Positions 33,581-42,218 of a stretch of DNA of 64,000 nt are shown here, one piece after another. Origin of the DNA: Kitasatospora sp. MAP12-44 (GTDB lineage: Bacteria > Actinomycetota > Actinomycetes > Streptomycetales > Streptomycetaceae); the NCBI RefSeq assembly GCF_029892095.1, contig NZ_JARZAE010000004.1, forward strand, positions 1,612,001 through 1,676,000, written 5' to 3'. The translations under genes and the position numbers were made by a program. The notes beneath the pieces were generated by a model that ran no database searches, was not told the DNA's origin, and worked only from the letters and a program-made list of their open reading frames with translations. Position 1 is the stretch's first letter. Each line of letters starts with the position of its first letter.

Positions 33581-34806
33581 ACGGTGGCCGGGGAGACGGT
33601 GACCGGGAAGTCGGAGAAGCCGCGCAGCACCGTGCCGCGCCGCACCGGGGCTCCGGCGGCGGCGAGTTGCGGGAAGCGGGCGAGCAACGCGGGGAAGAAG
33701 ACCACCGCCTGCATCCGGGCCAGCGGCGCGCCCAGGCAGTGGTGCACCCCGCCGCCGAAGGAGAGCACCGAAGCGCCGGTGCGGGTGATGTCGAAGACGT
33801 CCGGGTCGGGGAAGGCGGCCGGGTCGCGGTTGGCGGCGCCCAGCATCAGCACCGCCTGCCGGCCGGCCGGCAGCGGCACCCCGCCGATCACCTGGTCCTC
33901 GCCGGCCACCCGGGCCATCGCCTGCACGGGTGTGTCGTAGCGCAGCATCTCCTCCACCGCGCCGCCGATCAGGCCCGGATCGGCGCGCAGCAGCGCCAGT
34001 TGCTCCGGGTGCGCCAGCAGGGCGGCGACGCCGTTGAGCAGCATGTCGACCATGCTCTCGATCGCGGCGCTGAAGACCAGGGTGAGGGTCTGCTCCAACT
34101 CGTCCTGGGTGAGCGGGCGTTCGTCCGCGCCCGGGTCCATGGCGGCGACCAGGGCGGAGGTGACGTCGTCGCGCGGGTCGGCGCGGCGGCGGGCGGCGAG
34201 CTCGCCGAAGTAGCCGGTCAGGGCTGCTCCGGCGCGGTCTATGACGTCCAGGTGGGCGTCCTTGCCGCCGCCGTCCACCGCGAGCCGCAGGCCCTCCAGG
34301 GGCTCGCGCAGGGCGGGTTGGTCCTCCTCGGGCACGCCGAGCACCTTGCCGATCACCGCGATCGGCAGGCCGGCGGCGAGCACCTCGTGCAGGTCGACGA
34401 CGGCGCCGTCCTTGCCCTGCGCGGCGATGGTGTCCAGGACCCGTTCGGTGAGCGCGCCGACGTACGTGCGCAGCGCGGCGGCGCGGCGCTGGGTGAAGGC
34501 GCCGGCGACCAGGCGGCGCAGCCGGGTGTGGTCCGGCGGGTCCAGGAAGAGGAACGACTCGGTGGTGGCCCGCAGCCCGGGGTGCTCGCGCCAGTCGGGT
34601 CGGCGCTGGTCCATCCAGGCGGCGTTCTGCGCGTGGTAGCCGGGGTCGCGGGTGACGGCGACGCAGTCCTCGTAGCGGGTCAGCAGGACGCCGCTGGGGG
34701 TGGGGTGCACCGGGGAGAGCTCGCGCAGCCGCGCGTAGTGCGGGTACGGCTGGGCGATGCCCTCGGGAGTGCTCAGCGCGGCCAGCGCGTCGGCGAGCGC
34801 GGTCAC
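33574..34806 (-). CDS. Cytochrome P450 with altered I-helix
   Basis: 410 residues. The heme loop FGGGVHHCLGAPLARMQ gives the Cys ligand, and EEMLRYDTP the E-x-x-R. The I-helix reads LVFSAAIESMVDMLLNG: the usual A/G-G-x-x-T is A-A-x-E-S, with Ser at the Thr position of proton delivery. The change suggests altered oxygen activation, as in P450s that act on carrier-bound substrates or perform coupling. Bacterial class I P450s need ferredoxin partners; none is encoded in the window. It overlaps the hydrolase upstream (4 bp) and the MFS gene downstream (7 bp). Confidence 0.92.
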   Translation of the reverse strand: MTALADALAALSTPEGIAQPYPHYARLRELSPVHPTPSGVLLTRYEDCVAVTRDPGYHAQNAAWMDQRRPDWREHPGLRATTESFLFLDPPDHTRLRRLVAGAFTQRRAAALRTYVGALTERVLDTIAAQGKDGAVVDLHEVLAAGLPIAVIGKVLGVPEEDQPALREPLEGLRLAVDGGGKDAHLDVIDRAGAALTGYFGELAARRRADPRDDVTSALVAAMDPGADERPLTQDELEQTLTLVFSAAIESMVDMLLNGVAALLAHPEQLALLRADPGLIGGAVEEMLRYDTPVQAMARVAGEDQVIGGVPLPAGRQAVLMLGAANRDPAAFPDPDVFDITRTGASVLSFGGGVHHCLGAPLARMQAVVFFPALLARFPQLAAAGAPVRRGTVLRGFSDFPVTVSPATVC

Positions 34807-35753
34807 CGGTTCTGCTCCTTTTCACCGAAGGCTTCCCGCAGTCGGCGGGCCGCGTGGTCGAGCGCCGTGCGCCCGCCGTCCAGCACGCCGGACATCGCGA
34901 AGAAGCCGTGCGCCATGCCGTCGTAGCGGGTGGCCTCCACCGCGACGCCGGACTCCCGCAGCCGCTCGGCGTACTGCTCGCCCTCGTCCCGCAGCGGGTC
35001 GAACTCGGCAGTGATGACGGTGGCTTCGGGCAGTCCGCCGAGGTCGTCGGCGCGCAGCGGGGAGGCCAGCGGGTTGCGGCCGTCCTCGGGGCGGGCCAGG
35101 TAGTGGCCCCAGTACCAGTCCATCGAGTAGCGGTTGAAGAGCAGCGGGTCGATGTTCTCGCGCCGCGAGGGGGTGTCGCAGAGGTGCTCGGTGACGGGAT
35201 ACACCAGCAACTGGTGGGCGAGCGCCGGGCCTTCGTGCTCCTTGGCGAGCAGCGTGACGGCGGCGGCGAGGTTGCCGCCGGCGCTGTCGCCGCCGACGGC
35301 CAGCCGGGCCGGGTCGATGCCCAGGCTCGCGGCGTGCTCGACCACCCAGCGCACGGTGGCCCAGCAGTCCTGCACGGCGGCCGGGAAGGGGTGTTCGGGG
35401 GCCAGCCGGTAGCCGACCGTCAGGGTGGTGCAGCCGACCGCGTTGGTCAGGCTGCGGCAGATGGCGTCGCTGGTGTCGATGCTGCCCAGCGTCCAGCCGC
35501 CGCCGAAGAAGTAGAGCAGCGCCGGGCGCGGCCCCTCGCCGGCCGGCCGGTAGACCCGCAGGTCGAGTTCGCCGCCGGGGCCGGGGATCCTCAACTCGCT
35601 GATCTGGGCGACCGGTTCCGGGTCTCCGGCGGCGGCGCGGATGTCGGCGAGGTCGGCGGCGCGGGCGCTCTCGACGGTGAGTTCGTACAGTGGAGGAGTC
35701 GCCGCCGCGGCGCGGCGCTCGCGCAGGGCCTGGACCTGTGGATCGAGTGGCAT
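34803..35753 (-). CDS. Alpha/beta hydrolase, hormone-sensitive-lipase family
   Basis: 316 residues from ATG 35753; the frame is open far upstream but antisense to the next P450. Catalytic Ser is in AVGGDSAGGNLAAAV, Asp in ITAEFDPLRDEGE, and His in DGMAHGF. The oxyanion motif is FFGGGWTLGS instead of H-G-G-G-W, the His being replaced by Phe. Family members are carboxylesterases or amide hydrolases. As the first gene of an operon with a P450 and an exporter, it may trim an ester on a cluster intermediate. It diverges from the P450 at 35967 over 213 bp. Confidence 0.9.
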   Translation of the reverse strand: MPLDPQVQALRERRAAAATPPLYELTVESARAADLADIRAAAGDPEPVAQISELRIPGPGGELDLRVYRPAGEGPRPALLYFFGGGWTLGSIDTSDAICRSLTNAVGCTTLTVGYRLAPEHPFPAAVQDCWATVRWVVEHAASLGIDPARLAVGGDSAGGNLAAAVTLLAKEHEGPALAHQLLVYPVTEHLCDTPSRRENIDPLLFNRYSMDWYWGHYLARPEDGRNPLASPLRADDLGGLPEATVITAEFDPLRDEGEQYAERLRESGVAVEATRYDGMAHGFFAMSGVLDGGRTALDHAARRLREAFGEKEQNR

Positions 35754-35966
35754 CGGGCTCTCCCATGAGGTACGCGTGGTGAGTTGGGGTATGGCAAGTG
35801 ATCGTTGCCGCGCGCCGTCCGCTGCCAGGACACTACGGTGACCATGGACGCGGAGGCAACGGTCCGGGCTTAATTGATCAATCGTCAGCTCTCGACGCGA
35901 CCGGCCCCACCGCCGCAGAATGACCCCTGCGCGATCACGGGAACCCCACATCGAGGAGGCTGACCG
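35754..35966. promoter_or_regulatory. Divergent promoter region between hydrolase and P450 operons
   Basis: 213 bp without a gene separate two oppositely directed starts. It holds an AT-rich spot with the palindrome ATTGATCAAT at 35873-35882, a plausible operator or promoter element. GAGGAGG-type sequence at 35954-35959 serves the plus-strand P450. Confidence 0.5.
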
Positions 35967-37205
35967 ATGGGCGAGGACGACAGCGCCACCGAGGAACTGC
36001 TGGCACGGCTGGCCACCCCGCAGGGCCAGGCCGACCCCTACCCGGTCTACGCCCGACTGCGCGCGCTGGCGCCGGTCTGCCGCAGCCGGCGCGGGCAGAT
36101 CTTCCTGACCGGCCACCAGGACTGCGTGGAGCTGGTGCGCAGCCCCGACTTCCGGGCCCAGGGGCCGGACTGGATGGACCGGGTCTCCCCCGGCTGGCGC
36201 GAGCGGCCCGGCAAGGTGGCCACCATCGAGGCGATGCTCTTCCGCGACCCGCCCGACCACACCCGGCTGCGCCGGCTGGTCAGCGGGGCGTTCACCGCCC
36301 GGCGGATGGCCGCGCTGCGCGAGGAGGTGGTGCGCCTGGCGGACGCCACCCTGGACGAGCTGGCCGACGCCGGCGCCGACGGCGGCACCCTCGACCTGCA
36401 CGCGCTGCTCTCCCGCTCGCTGCCGGTCGCGGTGATCGGGACCCTGGTCGGCGTGCCCGAGCAGGACTGGGGACTGCTCCAGCAGTCCATGTCCGCGATG
36501 ATGCAGGTGGTCGAACTGGCCGTGGACGAAGCCGCGTTGGCGGCCGCCGACCGCGGCGCCGAGACGCTGATGGACTACTTCGCGGCGCTGGTCGCCGACC
36601 GCCGCAAGGCGCCCACCGAGGACCTCGCCTCGGCGCTGGTCGCGGTGCGGGACGACAGCGGTAGGCAGGAGGGCGGCGGGCTCAGCGAGGCCGAGCTGCT
36701 GCAGACCCTGCTGCTGCTCTTCATGGCGGGCGTCGACACCATGGTGAACCACCTGGTCAACGGGACCGCCGCGTTCCTGGCCCACCCCGGGCAGGCCGCC
36801 CTGCTGCGCGCCGAACCGCAGTTGGCGCCCGGCGCGGTGGAGGAGGCGCTGCGCTACGACGCCCCGATCCAGATCCTGGCCCGGGTGGCCGGGCGGGACC
36901 TGGCGATCCGGGACACCGAGGTGGCCGCCGGCACGCTGGTGATCGGGCTGCTGGGAGCCGCCAACCGGGACCCGCAGCGGTTCCCCGAGCCCGACCGCTT
37001 CGACATCACCCGGCCGGGGACGGCGGCGGTCTCCTTCGGCGGCGGGATGCACTTCTGCCTGGGCGCGCCGCTGGCCCGGATCGAGTCGGCGGCCTTCTTC
37101 CCGGCGCTGCTGAACCGGTTCCCGCACCTGCGGCCGGCCGGCGAACCGGTGCGCCGCGGCATGGTGCTGCGCGGCTTCGCACAATTTCCGGTGGCGCTGC
37201 ACTGA
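35967..37205 (+). CDS. Cytochrome P450
   Basis: 412 residues, ATG 35967 preceded by GAGGAGG. I-helix LLFMAGVDTMVNHLVNG has the canonical A-G-x-D-T; E-x-x-R is EEALRYDAP; the heme loop is FGGGMHFCLGAPLARIE. It is about 45-50% alike to the divergent P450 at 33574 across the whole chain (same DPPDHTRLRRLV and RPD/GRD features), so the two probably arose by duplication and differ at the I-helix. A 29-codon acidic repeat peptide gene follows 140 bp downstream on the same strand and could be co-transcribed. Confidence 0.93.
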   Translation: MGEDDSATEELLARLATPQGQADPYPVYARLRALAPVCRSRRGQIFLTGHQDCVELVRSPDFRAQGPDWMDRVSPGWRERPGKVATIEAMLFRDPPDHTRLRRLVSGAFTARRMAALREEVVRLADATLDELADAGADGGTLDLHALLSRSLPVAVIGTLVGVPEQDWGLLQQSMSAMMQVVELAVDEAALAAADRGAETLMDYFAALVADRRKAPTEDLASALVAVRDDSGRQEGGGLSEAELLQTLLLLFMAGVDTMVNHLVNGTAAFLAHPGQAALLRAEPQLAPGAVEEALRYDAPIQILARVAGRDLAIRDTEVAAGTLVIGLLGAANRDPQRFPEPDRFDITRPGTAAVSFGGGMHFCLGAPLARIESAAFFPALLNRFPHLRPAGEPVRRGMVLRGFAQFPVALH

Positions 37206-37345
37206 AAAGCCCTCCGCTGCATTCGATCAAGCCTGTGCCGATGACGATGTCCGATTCATCCATCTTGGCAGCGCGGCCATTCGCGGCTACCTTGAAATCG
37301 CTCCACGGAAATCCCTGTCAGAGTTCCAACGAATGGAGGCATGCT

Positions 37346-37435
37346 ATGCGTGTTGCCGAGAGCAGCAACGTCGTCGAGGACTTCGTGGCCGAGGTGGCCG
37401 AGGACTTCGTCGCCGAGGTCACCGAGCGCGACTAA
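37346..37435 (+). CDS. 29-residue acidic repeat peptide (possible precursor or leader peptide)
   Basis: ATG 37346 has GGAGG at 37335-37339, a near-ideal spacing of six. The peptide begins MRVAESSNVV, then EDFVAEVA and EDFVAEVT in tandem (encoded by a 24-bp direct repeat), and ends ERD. It has nine acidic residues, no Cys, Ser/Thr only near the ends and two Phe. It lies between two P450 genes and before a strong terminator. Short genes in such a place can be RiPP precursors for P450s, but no leader/core division, maturase or RRE protein is seen, so a structural or regulatory peptide is possible. Confidence 0.6.
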   Translation: MRVAESSNVVEDFVAEVAEDFVAEVTERD

Positions 37436-37489
37436 TTCCTCCCAAGAGTTCCCTGGGCTGCTGTGCGGAGCTCTGCGGGGACTCTCGGC

Positions 37490-37533
37490 CGGGCCGGCGG
37501 GACCGAATCGACGATTCGGCTCCCGCCGGCCCG
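37490..37533. terminator. Long bidirectional terminator hairpin
   Basis: A stem of about 19 bp with a single bulge: CGGGCCGGCGGGA-CCGAAT (37490-37508) against ATTCGG-C-TCCCGCCGGCCCG (37514-37533), loop CGACG. It separates the plus-strand P450/peptide unit from the convergent P450. Confidence 0.88.
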
Positions 37534-37586
37534 AGCCGTTCACCCGCCCGTTCACCGGCCCGATCACGAGCCGGGGCGGGCGCCCG

Positions 37587-38792
37587 TCACCAGGCCACCG
37601 GGAGCGCCAGCAGCGGGTGGATCAGGGCGCCCTGCGCGTACCGGGCGTCCTCGGGCGCGATGGCGAGGCGCAGCCCCGGGAAGCGGTCCACCAGGCCGCG
37701 CAGCGCGATCGACAGCTCCAGCCGGGCCAGCGGCGCGCCGGGGCAGAAGTGCGCGCCCAGGCCGAAGGTGAGGTGCGGATTGGGCGAGCGCCGCAGGTCG
37801 AAGCGCTCGGGATCGGGGAAGTGCCGCGGGTCCCGGTTGGCCCCCGGGATCGACACCTGGACGGCCCGACCGGCCTCGACGCTCCCGGCCGACAGCGCCG
37901 TCCGCTCGGTGCTGACCCGCAGGAAGGCGCCCTCGCTGGGCACGTCGAAGCGCAGCACCTCCTCGACCGCGGGGCCGATCAGCAGCGGGTCCGCGCGCAG
38001 TGCGGCGAACTGCTCGGGGAAGCGCAGCAGCGTGAAGACGCCCCGGGCCAGGGTGGCCGCGGTGTTCTCGTGGCCGCCGATCAGCAGCGCCGTGATCAGC
38101 TGGATCAGCTCCGCCTCGGAGAGCCGGTCCTCCTCGTCGCAGGCGGCCACCAGCAGGTCGACCAGGTCCTCGCCGGGCTTGCGGCGCCGCTCGGCCAGGA
38201 AGCCCCGGACATAGCCGAGGAACTCCCGGTTGGCCCGCAGCCGCTCCTCGGTGCCGGCCGGGTCGGTGGCGAAGAAGACGCCCGTCCAGTCGTGGAACAG
38301 CCGGTGGTCCTCGGCCGGCACGCCCATCAGCGCGCACATCACCGAGATCGGCAGCACCGCCGCGAAGTCCGCCACCAGGTCGGCGGGCGGCCCGGCGGCG
38401 GCGATCGCGTCCAGCAGGCCGTCCACGATCCGCTGGACCACCGGGCGCCAGACGGCCTCCTGGCTGGGGCTGAAGGCGCCCTGGATCACCTGGCGGAAGC
38501 GGCCGTGCTCCGGCGGGTCATGGTTGATGATCGCGTCCGGGTGGTCGGACATGTCGGCCTCGCTGACCATCCGCGGCGCCCCCGGGTAGCGCAGGTTGCG
38601 GCTGAAGCGGCGGTCCCGCAGCACCCGGGCGACGTCCTCGTACGCGACCACCAGGTGCGCGTGGTCCCCGCTCGGCAGGGTGACCTCCCCGAGCGGGCAC
38701 TCCTCGCGGCGGCGCCGGTGCTGGCGCGAGGAGGTGCCGAACTCGTCCGGGTGCAGCGGGAAGGGAAAAGCATCGGGCTCAAGATCGGCCAT
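37587..38792 (-). CDS. Cytochrome P450 (CYP105/107-like)
   Basis: 401 residues from ATG 38792, where GGTGGAG lies four bases upstream; ATG 38816 lacks such a site. Canonical features: I-helix ALLIGGHENTAATL, EEVLRFDVP, R-x-x-x-x-D-x-x-G-A-N-R-D-P-x-x-F-P-D-P, and heme loop FGLGAHFCPGAPLARLE. It is clearly a different subfamily from the other two P450s here and resembles tailoring hydroxylases of streptomycete clusters. It diverges from the thioesterase gene across about 200 bp and converges with the peptide gene. Confidence 0.92.
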   Translation of the reverse strand: MADLEPDAFPFPLHPDEFGTSSRQHRRRREECPLGEVTLPSGDHAHLVVAYEDVARVLRDRRFSRNLRYPGAPRMVSEADMSDHPDAIINHDPPEHGRFRQVIQGAFSPSQEAVWRPVVQRIVDGLLDAIAAAGPPADLVADFAAVLPISVMCALMGVPAEDHRLFHDWTGVFFATDPAGTEERLRANREFLGYVRGFLAERRRKPGEDLVDLLVAACDEEDRLSEAELIQLITALLIGGHENTAATLARGVFTLLRFPEQFAALRADPLLIGPAVEEVLRFDVPSEGAFLRVSTERTALSAGSVEAGRAVQVSIPGANRDPRHFPDPERFDLRRSPNPHLTFGLGAHFCPGAPLARLELSIALRGLVDRFPGLRLAIAPEDARYAQGALIHPLLALPVAW

Positions 38793-38994
38793 CGTCTCCA
38801 CCGGTTCTGGAATCATTGTGGACCTGGTATTCGGATCGGCGTTTCAGGGAAAACCGGGAATGGCCGCCAGCGCGATCCGGAACATATCCGGGCGCGAGCG
38901 GCTGCCTTGTGCATCCGGGAGTTCGGGTGCATTCTCCTCGGAGAGTAAGCGATGATTCAGCTCGTTCCGTTCAGCTCGTTCAGGGAGTGTTCTG

Positions 38995-39822
38995 ATGGTG
39001 AATGTGCCGGCCCATCCCGGATTCCAACCGCTGGTCGAGATCTCGCCCGGCTCCGGGGACCCGCTGTTCTGTGTCCACCCCGCTGCCGGAATCGCCTGGG
39101 AGTACGCGGCGCTTGCCCCGCACCTGGCGCCCGGGCAGCGGGTGCTGGCCCTGCAGGCCGAGGGCCTGGCCGACCCCGGCCTGCTGCCGGAGTCCGTGGA
39201 GCGGATCGCCGAACGGTTCCTCGATCTGGTCCGGGCCGTCCAACCGCACGGCCCGTACGCCCTGTTGGGCTGGTCCTTCGGCGGGATCGTCGCGCACACC
39301 ATGGCGGGGCGGCTGCAGGCGCAGGGCGAGCGGATCGCGCTGCTCGCCCTGCTCGACTGCTACCCCTACGACCCGGCCGACCCGGCGCAGGAGCCCACCG
39401 ACCACGAGTACCTGACGACCCTGCTGGAGAACGCCGGGTGCGACCCGCAGCGGCTGGTCGCCCCCGACGGCCGCCCGCTGGACGAGGAGCGCGCCCGGGC
39501 CGTACTGCTGGGCCGCGGACACCTGCTGGACAGCCTGCCGGACGAACGGCTGGCGGCCCTGCTGCAGGTCTTCCTGCACAACGTGCGGCTGCGCCGGCGG
39601 TTCACCCCGGAGCTGTTCCGGGGTGACCTGCTCTTCGTCAAGGCGGCGCTGGAGCGCACCGCCCCGCTCAACTCGGCCGACGCCTGGCAGCCTTACACCA
39701 CCGGCCGGATCGAGCGTCACGAGATCGACACCGAGCACCGGTTGATGATGCGCCGGGGCCCGGCCGCCGAGATCGGCCCGCTGGTGGCGGCCAGGCTGGT
39801 CACTGGGGTGCCAGGTCGGTAA
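38995..39822 (+). CDS. NRPS/PKS-type thioesterase (Te domain, stand-alone)
   Basis: 275 residues. LFCVHPAAGIAWEYAALAPHL is the N-terminal signature of thioesterase domains from peptide synthetases, LLGWSFGGIVAHTMAG contains the G-x-S-x-G nucleophile, LLDCYPYDP follows, and the catalytic His is probably in ERHEIDTEHRLMMR. It is similar in placement to PglD, the thioesterase of phenylglycine pathways, and may release an aryl-acyl group from CoA or ACP, or the final product. Start ATG 38995 is near an AGGGAG site. It is convergent with the ligase gene and overlaps its 3' end by 23 bp. Confidence 0.88.
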   Translation: MVNVPAHPGFQPLVEISPGSGDPLFCVHPAAGIAWEYAALAPHLAPGQRVLALQAEGLADPGLLPESVERIAERFLDLVRAVQPHGPYALLGWSFGGIVAHTMAGRLQAQGERIALLALLDCYPYDPADPAQEPTDHEYLTTLLENAGCDPQRLVAPDGRPLDEERARAVLLGRGHLLDSLPDERLAALLQVFLHNVRLRRRFTPELFRGDLLFVKAALERTAPLNSADAWQPYTTGRIERHEIDTEHRLMMRRGPAAEIGPLVAARLVTGVPGR

Positions 39823-41377
39823 TCGTGCGACGCTGCGGGTCGCGGTCCACGTCGTAGTGCCGGGCCCGCAGCGTCAGCTTGTCGACCTTGTCCAGCGGTG
39901 TGCGGGGCAGCGACTCGACGAAATCGATGCCGCGCGGCGCGTGCAGCTCGCTCAGCTCCTGGTCGACCAGTTCGCGCAGCTCGTCGACGGTGACGGTGGC
40001 GCCCGGGACGGTCACCACGTAGGCGTGCACCACCTCGCCCCAGCCCGGGTCCGGCACCCCGATCACCGCCGCCTCGCGGACCTGCGGGTGGGCGGTCAGC
40101 ACGTTCTCGATCGGCCGGGTGTAGACGTTCGCCGCACCCACGCTGGTGACCACCATGTCCTTCTTGCGGTCCACCAGGTAGAGGTAGCCGTCCTCGTCCA
40201 GGTAGCCGAGGTCGCCGGTGTGCAGGAAGCCGCCGGTGATGGTCTCCGCGGTGAACTCGGGCTGGTTCCAGTAGCCCGACATCACCAGCGAGCCCGCCAC
40301 GCAGACCTCGCCGACCTCGCCGGTGGCGAGCACCTCGTCCTTCTCGCCGCGGATCTCGATCCGGGTGTCCGCGAACGGCTTGCCGGCCGAGGCCAGCCGC
40401 TGCGGGTGCTGCGGGTCGGCGGCCATGAACGGCTGGTCGGCGACCAGCGGCAGCTCGCTCAGCCCGTACACCGGGCGCATCACCGGCCCGAGCCGCTCGA
40501 TCGCCTGAGCGAGCCGGGTGGGCGAGATCGGGCCGCCGCCGCAGTTGAGGTACCGCAGGCTGCTGAGGTCGGCGCCGTCCAGCAGCGGGCTGTCCAGCAG
40601 CTCGGAGAGCCGGGCCGGCGAGATGAAGACGCTGGTGAGCCGCTCGCGCTCGATGGTCTCCAGGAACGACGCCAGGTCCACGCCCTCGGCCAGGAAGACC
40701 GTGCCGTCCTCGGAGAGCGTCAGCAGCACCGGCATCTGGCCGCTGACGTGGACGAACCCGGTGGTGGACAGGTGGCGCATGCCCAGCTCGCCGATCGAGC
40801 GGTAGTACGCGGCGGCGGCCGACAATGCCAGGAAGAAGCGGTGCTCGTGGTGGACCAGCTTGGGCTGTCCGCTGGTGCCGCCGGTGTAGAAGAGCGAGGA
40901 CGGCTCCGGGGTGTCGGCCGCGCGGACGAACTCCGGCTCGTCCTGCGGGGCGGGCTCCAGCAGGTCGGGGCCCTCCCCGCCCTGGCCGAGGCAGAGGATC
41001 TGCAACGGCTCCTCGCGCCGGGTGAGTTCCTCGGTGAGCCGCCCGCTGCGCTCCGGGTCGTAGATCAGCACCTCGACCTTGGCCAGCTCGATGAACTCCA
41101 CCCGCTCGCGGTAGGGCGCGTAGCCCGCGATCCACACCGTGCGGCAGCCCAGCAGGTGCAGCGCGAGCTGCACCGCGATCGACTCGGGGCGGTTCTTCAC
41201 CAGCATGGCGACGCCCGCACCGGGGCGCACCCCGTGCCGGCGCAGCGCGGACGCCAGATCCAGTACCAGCCTGCGCAGTTCGGTGTAGCTGAGCCTGCGC
41301 TCGCCGCAGACCACCGCCTCCTTCTCCCCGCAGGCGGCGAAGAGCTCCAGGGTCTGCTCGACGTAGTTGACGGTCAT
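39800..41377 (-). CDS. AMP-dependent acyl/aryl ligase 1
   Basis: 525 residues from ATG 41377 (AGGAGTGG upstream). ANL superfamily motifs: FYTGGTSGQPKLVHHEH (P-loop), YGLSELPLVA, GFLHTGDLGYLDEDGYL and RKKDMVVTSVGAANVYTRPIE, and the C-terminal Lys in TPLDKVDKLTLRA. This layout is of stand-alone fatty/aromatic acid-CoA ligases. It activates a carboxylic acid as adenylate and loads CoA or an ACP. It is the last gene of the 13-gene minus-strand operon, 26 bp after the DUF3050 gene. Confidence 0.9.
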   Translation of the reverse strand: MTVNYVEQTLELFAACGEKEAVVCGERRLSYTELRRLVLDLASALRRHGVRPGAGVAMLVKNRPESIAVQLALHLLGCRTVWIAGYAPYRERVEFIELAKVEVLIYDPERSGRLTEELTRREEPLQILCLGQGGEGPDLLEPAPQDEPEFVRAADTPEPSSLFYTGGTSGQPKLVHHEHRFFLALSAAAAYYRSIGELGMRHLSTTGFVHVSGQMPVLLTLSEDGTVFLAEGVDLASFLETIERERLTSVFISPARLSELLDSPLLDGADLSSLRYLNCGGGPISPTRLAQAIERLGPVMRPVYGLSELPLVADQPFMAADPQHPQRLASAGKPFADTRIEIRGEKDEVLATGEVGEVCVAGSLVMSGYWNQPEFTAETITGGFLHTGDLGYLDEDGYLYLVDRKKDMVVTSVGAANVYTRPIENVLTAHPQVREAAVIGVPDPGWGEVVHAYVVTVPGATVTVDELRELVDQELSELHAPRGIDFVESLPRTPLDKVDKLTLRARHYDVDRDPQRRTITDLAPQ

Positions 41378-41403
41378 CAGGCCACTCCTTGTAGCGAGTT
41401 GAG

Positions 41404-42192
41404 TCAGGCGATGGAGTCGTGGATGGCGGTCCACAGGGCGAGCCGGGCCTCCAGCGCGGTGCGCACGGTGGCGGCGCAGGCCGACCACTTGGCGTCGTCG
41501 TCACCGCACAGGTCGATCAGCATCTGCATCGCCATCGGGGTGTGCTGCTCGCCGTCCACCTCGATGTGCCGGGCCAGGTAGTCCTTGAAGCTGCCCAACT
41601 GCCCCTGGGCGTCCTCGATCCCGATGACCTGCTGGAACATCTCCGGGATCAGGTCCTCGCGGCCGAAGGCGAAGGCGGCGGCCTGGCAGTGCACCGGGGC
41701 GCTCTCGATGATGTCCCAGGTGACGGCCACGAAGTCGGCGGCGGCCTGCGGAGCGGCGGCGAGCTTGAGCGCCTCGGTCACCGCCCTGCCCTCGCGCAGC
41801 TGCTCCACGAAGGCGAGGATCGGCGCGGTGTCCGCCCCGGACTGCGTCATGCCGGCGAGGTAGAGCTCGAAGTGGCTGATGAAGCCCTCACCGAACTCGT
41901 CGCTCTCCTCCACCAGCACGATGTCGTTGATCAGCCGGCGGCTGGCGGTCGGGCCGCTCGGCACCCAGGGCAGCGAGATGCAGGTGAGGCTGCGCTGCAG
42001 GCTCTTGAGCAGCGACATGAAGTCCCAGACCGCGAAGACGTGGGTCTGCTGGAAGCCGCGGACGGCCTCCAGGCTGTCCAGCCGCCGGTACATCGGGTGG
42101 CTGAGGACGGCACGGCGGGCCGGGTCGATGGCCTGCTGCAGCGCGGCGAGTCCGGGGTGCTGACGGTCCCAGTGGTAGCGGTTGGTGCTCAT
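41404..42192 (-). CDS. DUF3050 protein (heme-oxygenase-like diiron candidate)
   Basis: 262 residues from ATG 42192, GGAGAA upstream. Opening sequence [20 protein letters not shown], then [20 protein letters not shown] and [12 protein letters not shown] identify the DUF3050 family, which has the all-helical heme-oxygenase-like fold. Conserved acidic and His residues ([32 protein letters not shown]) are well placed for a two-metal site like the HDO oxidases. Family members are seen in biosynthetic clusters, but the reaction has not been set. In this operon it is a candidate for an oxidative decarboxylation or N/C-hydroxylation step. Confidence 0.85.
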   Translation of the reverse strand: MSTNRYHWDRQHPGLAALQQAIDPARRAVLSHPMYRRLDSLEAVRGFQQTHVFAVWDFMSLLKSLQRSLTCISLPWVPSGPTASRRLINDIVLVEESDEFGEGFISHFELYLAGMTQSGADTAPILAFVEQLREGRAVTEALKLAAAPQAAADFVAVTWDIIESAPVHCQAAAFAFGREDLIPEMFQQVIGIEDAQGQLGSFKDYLARHIEVDGEQHTPMAMQMLIDLCGDDDAKWSACAATVRTALEARLALWTAIHDSIA

Positions 42193-42218
42193 CGAATTCT
42201 CCTTGCCGGATGGGGAGT

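Noticed and set aside
35873..35882. Gamma-butyrolactone (ARE) receptor site
   Set aside because: ATTGATCAAT is palindromic but does not follow the ARE pattern; kept only as a possible operator.
34803..37202. 799-residue minus-strand ORF
   Set aside because: Only the part from 35753 downward is the hydrolase; the rest is antisense to a well-supported P450.
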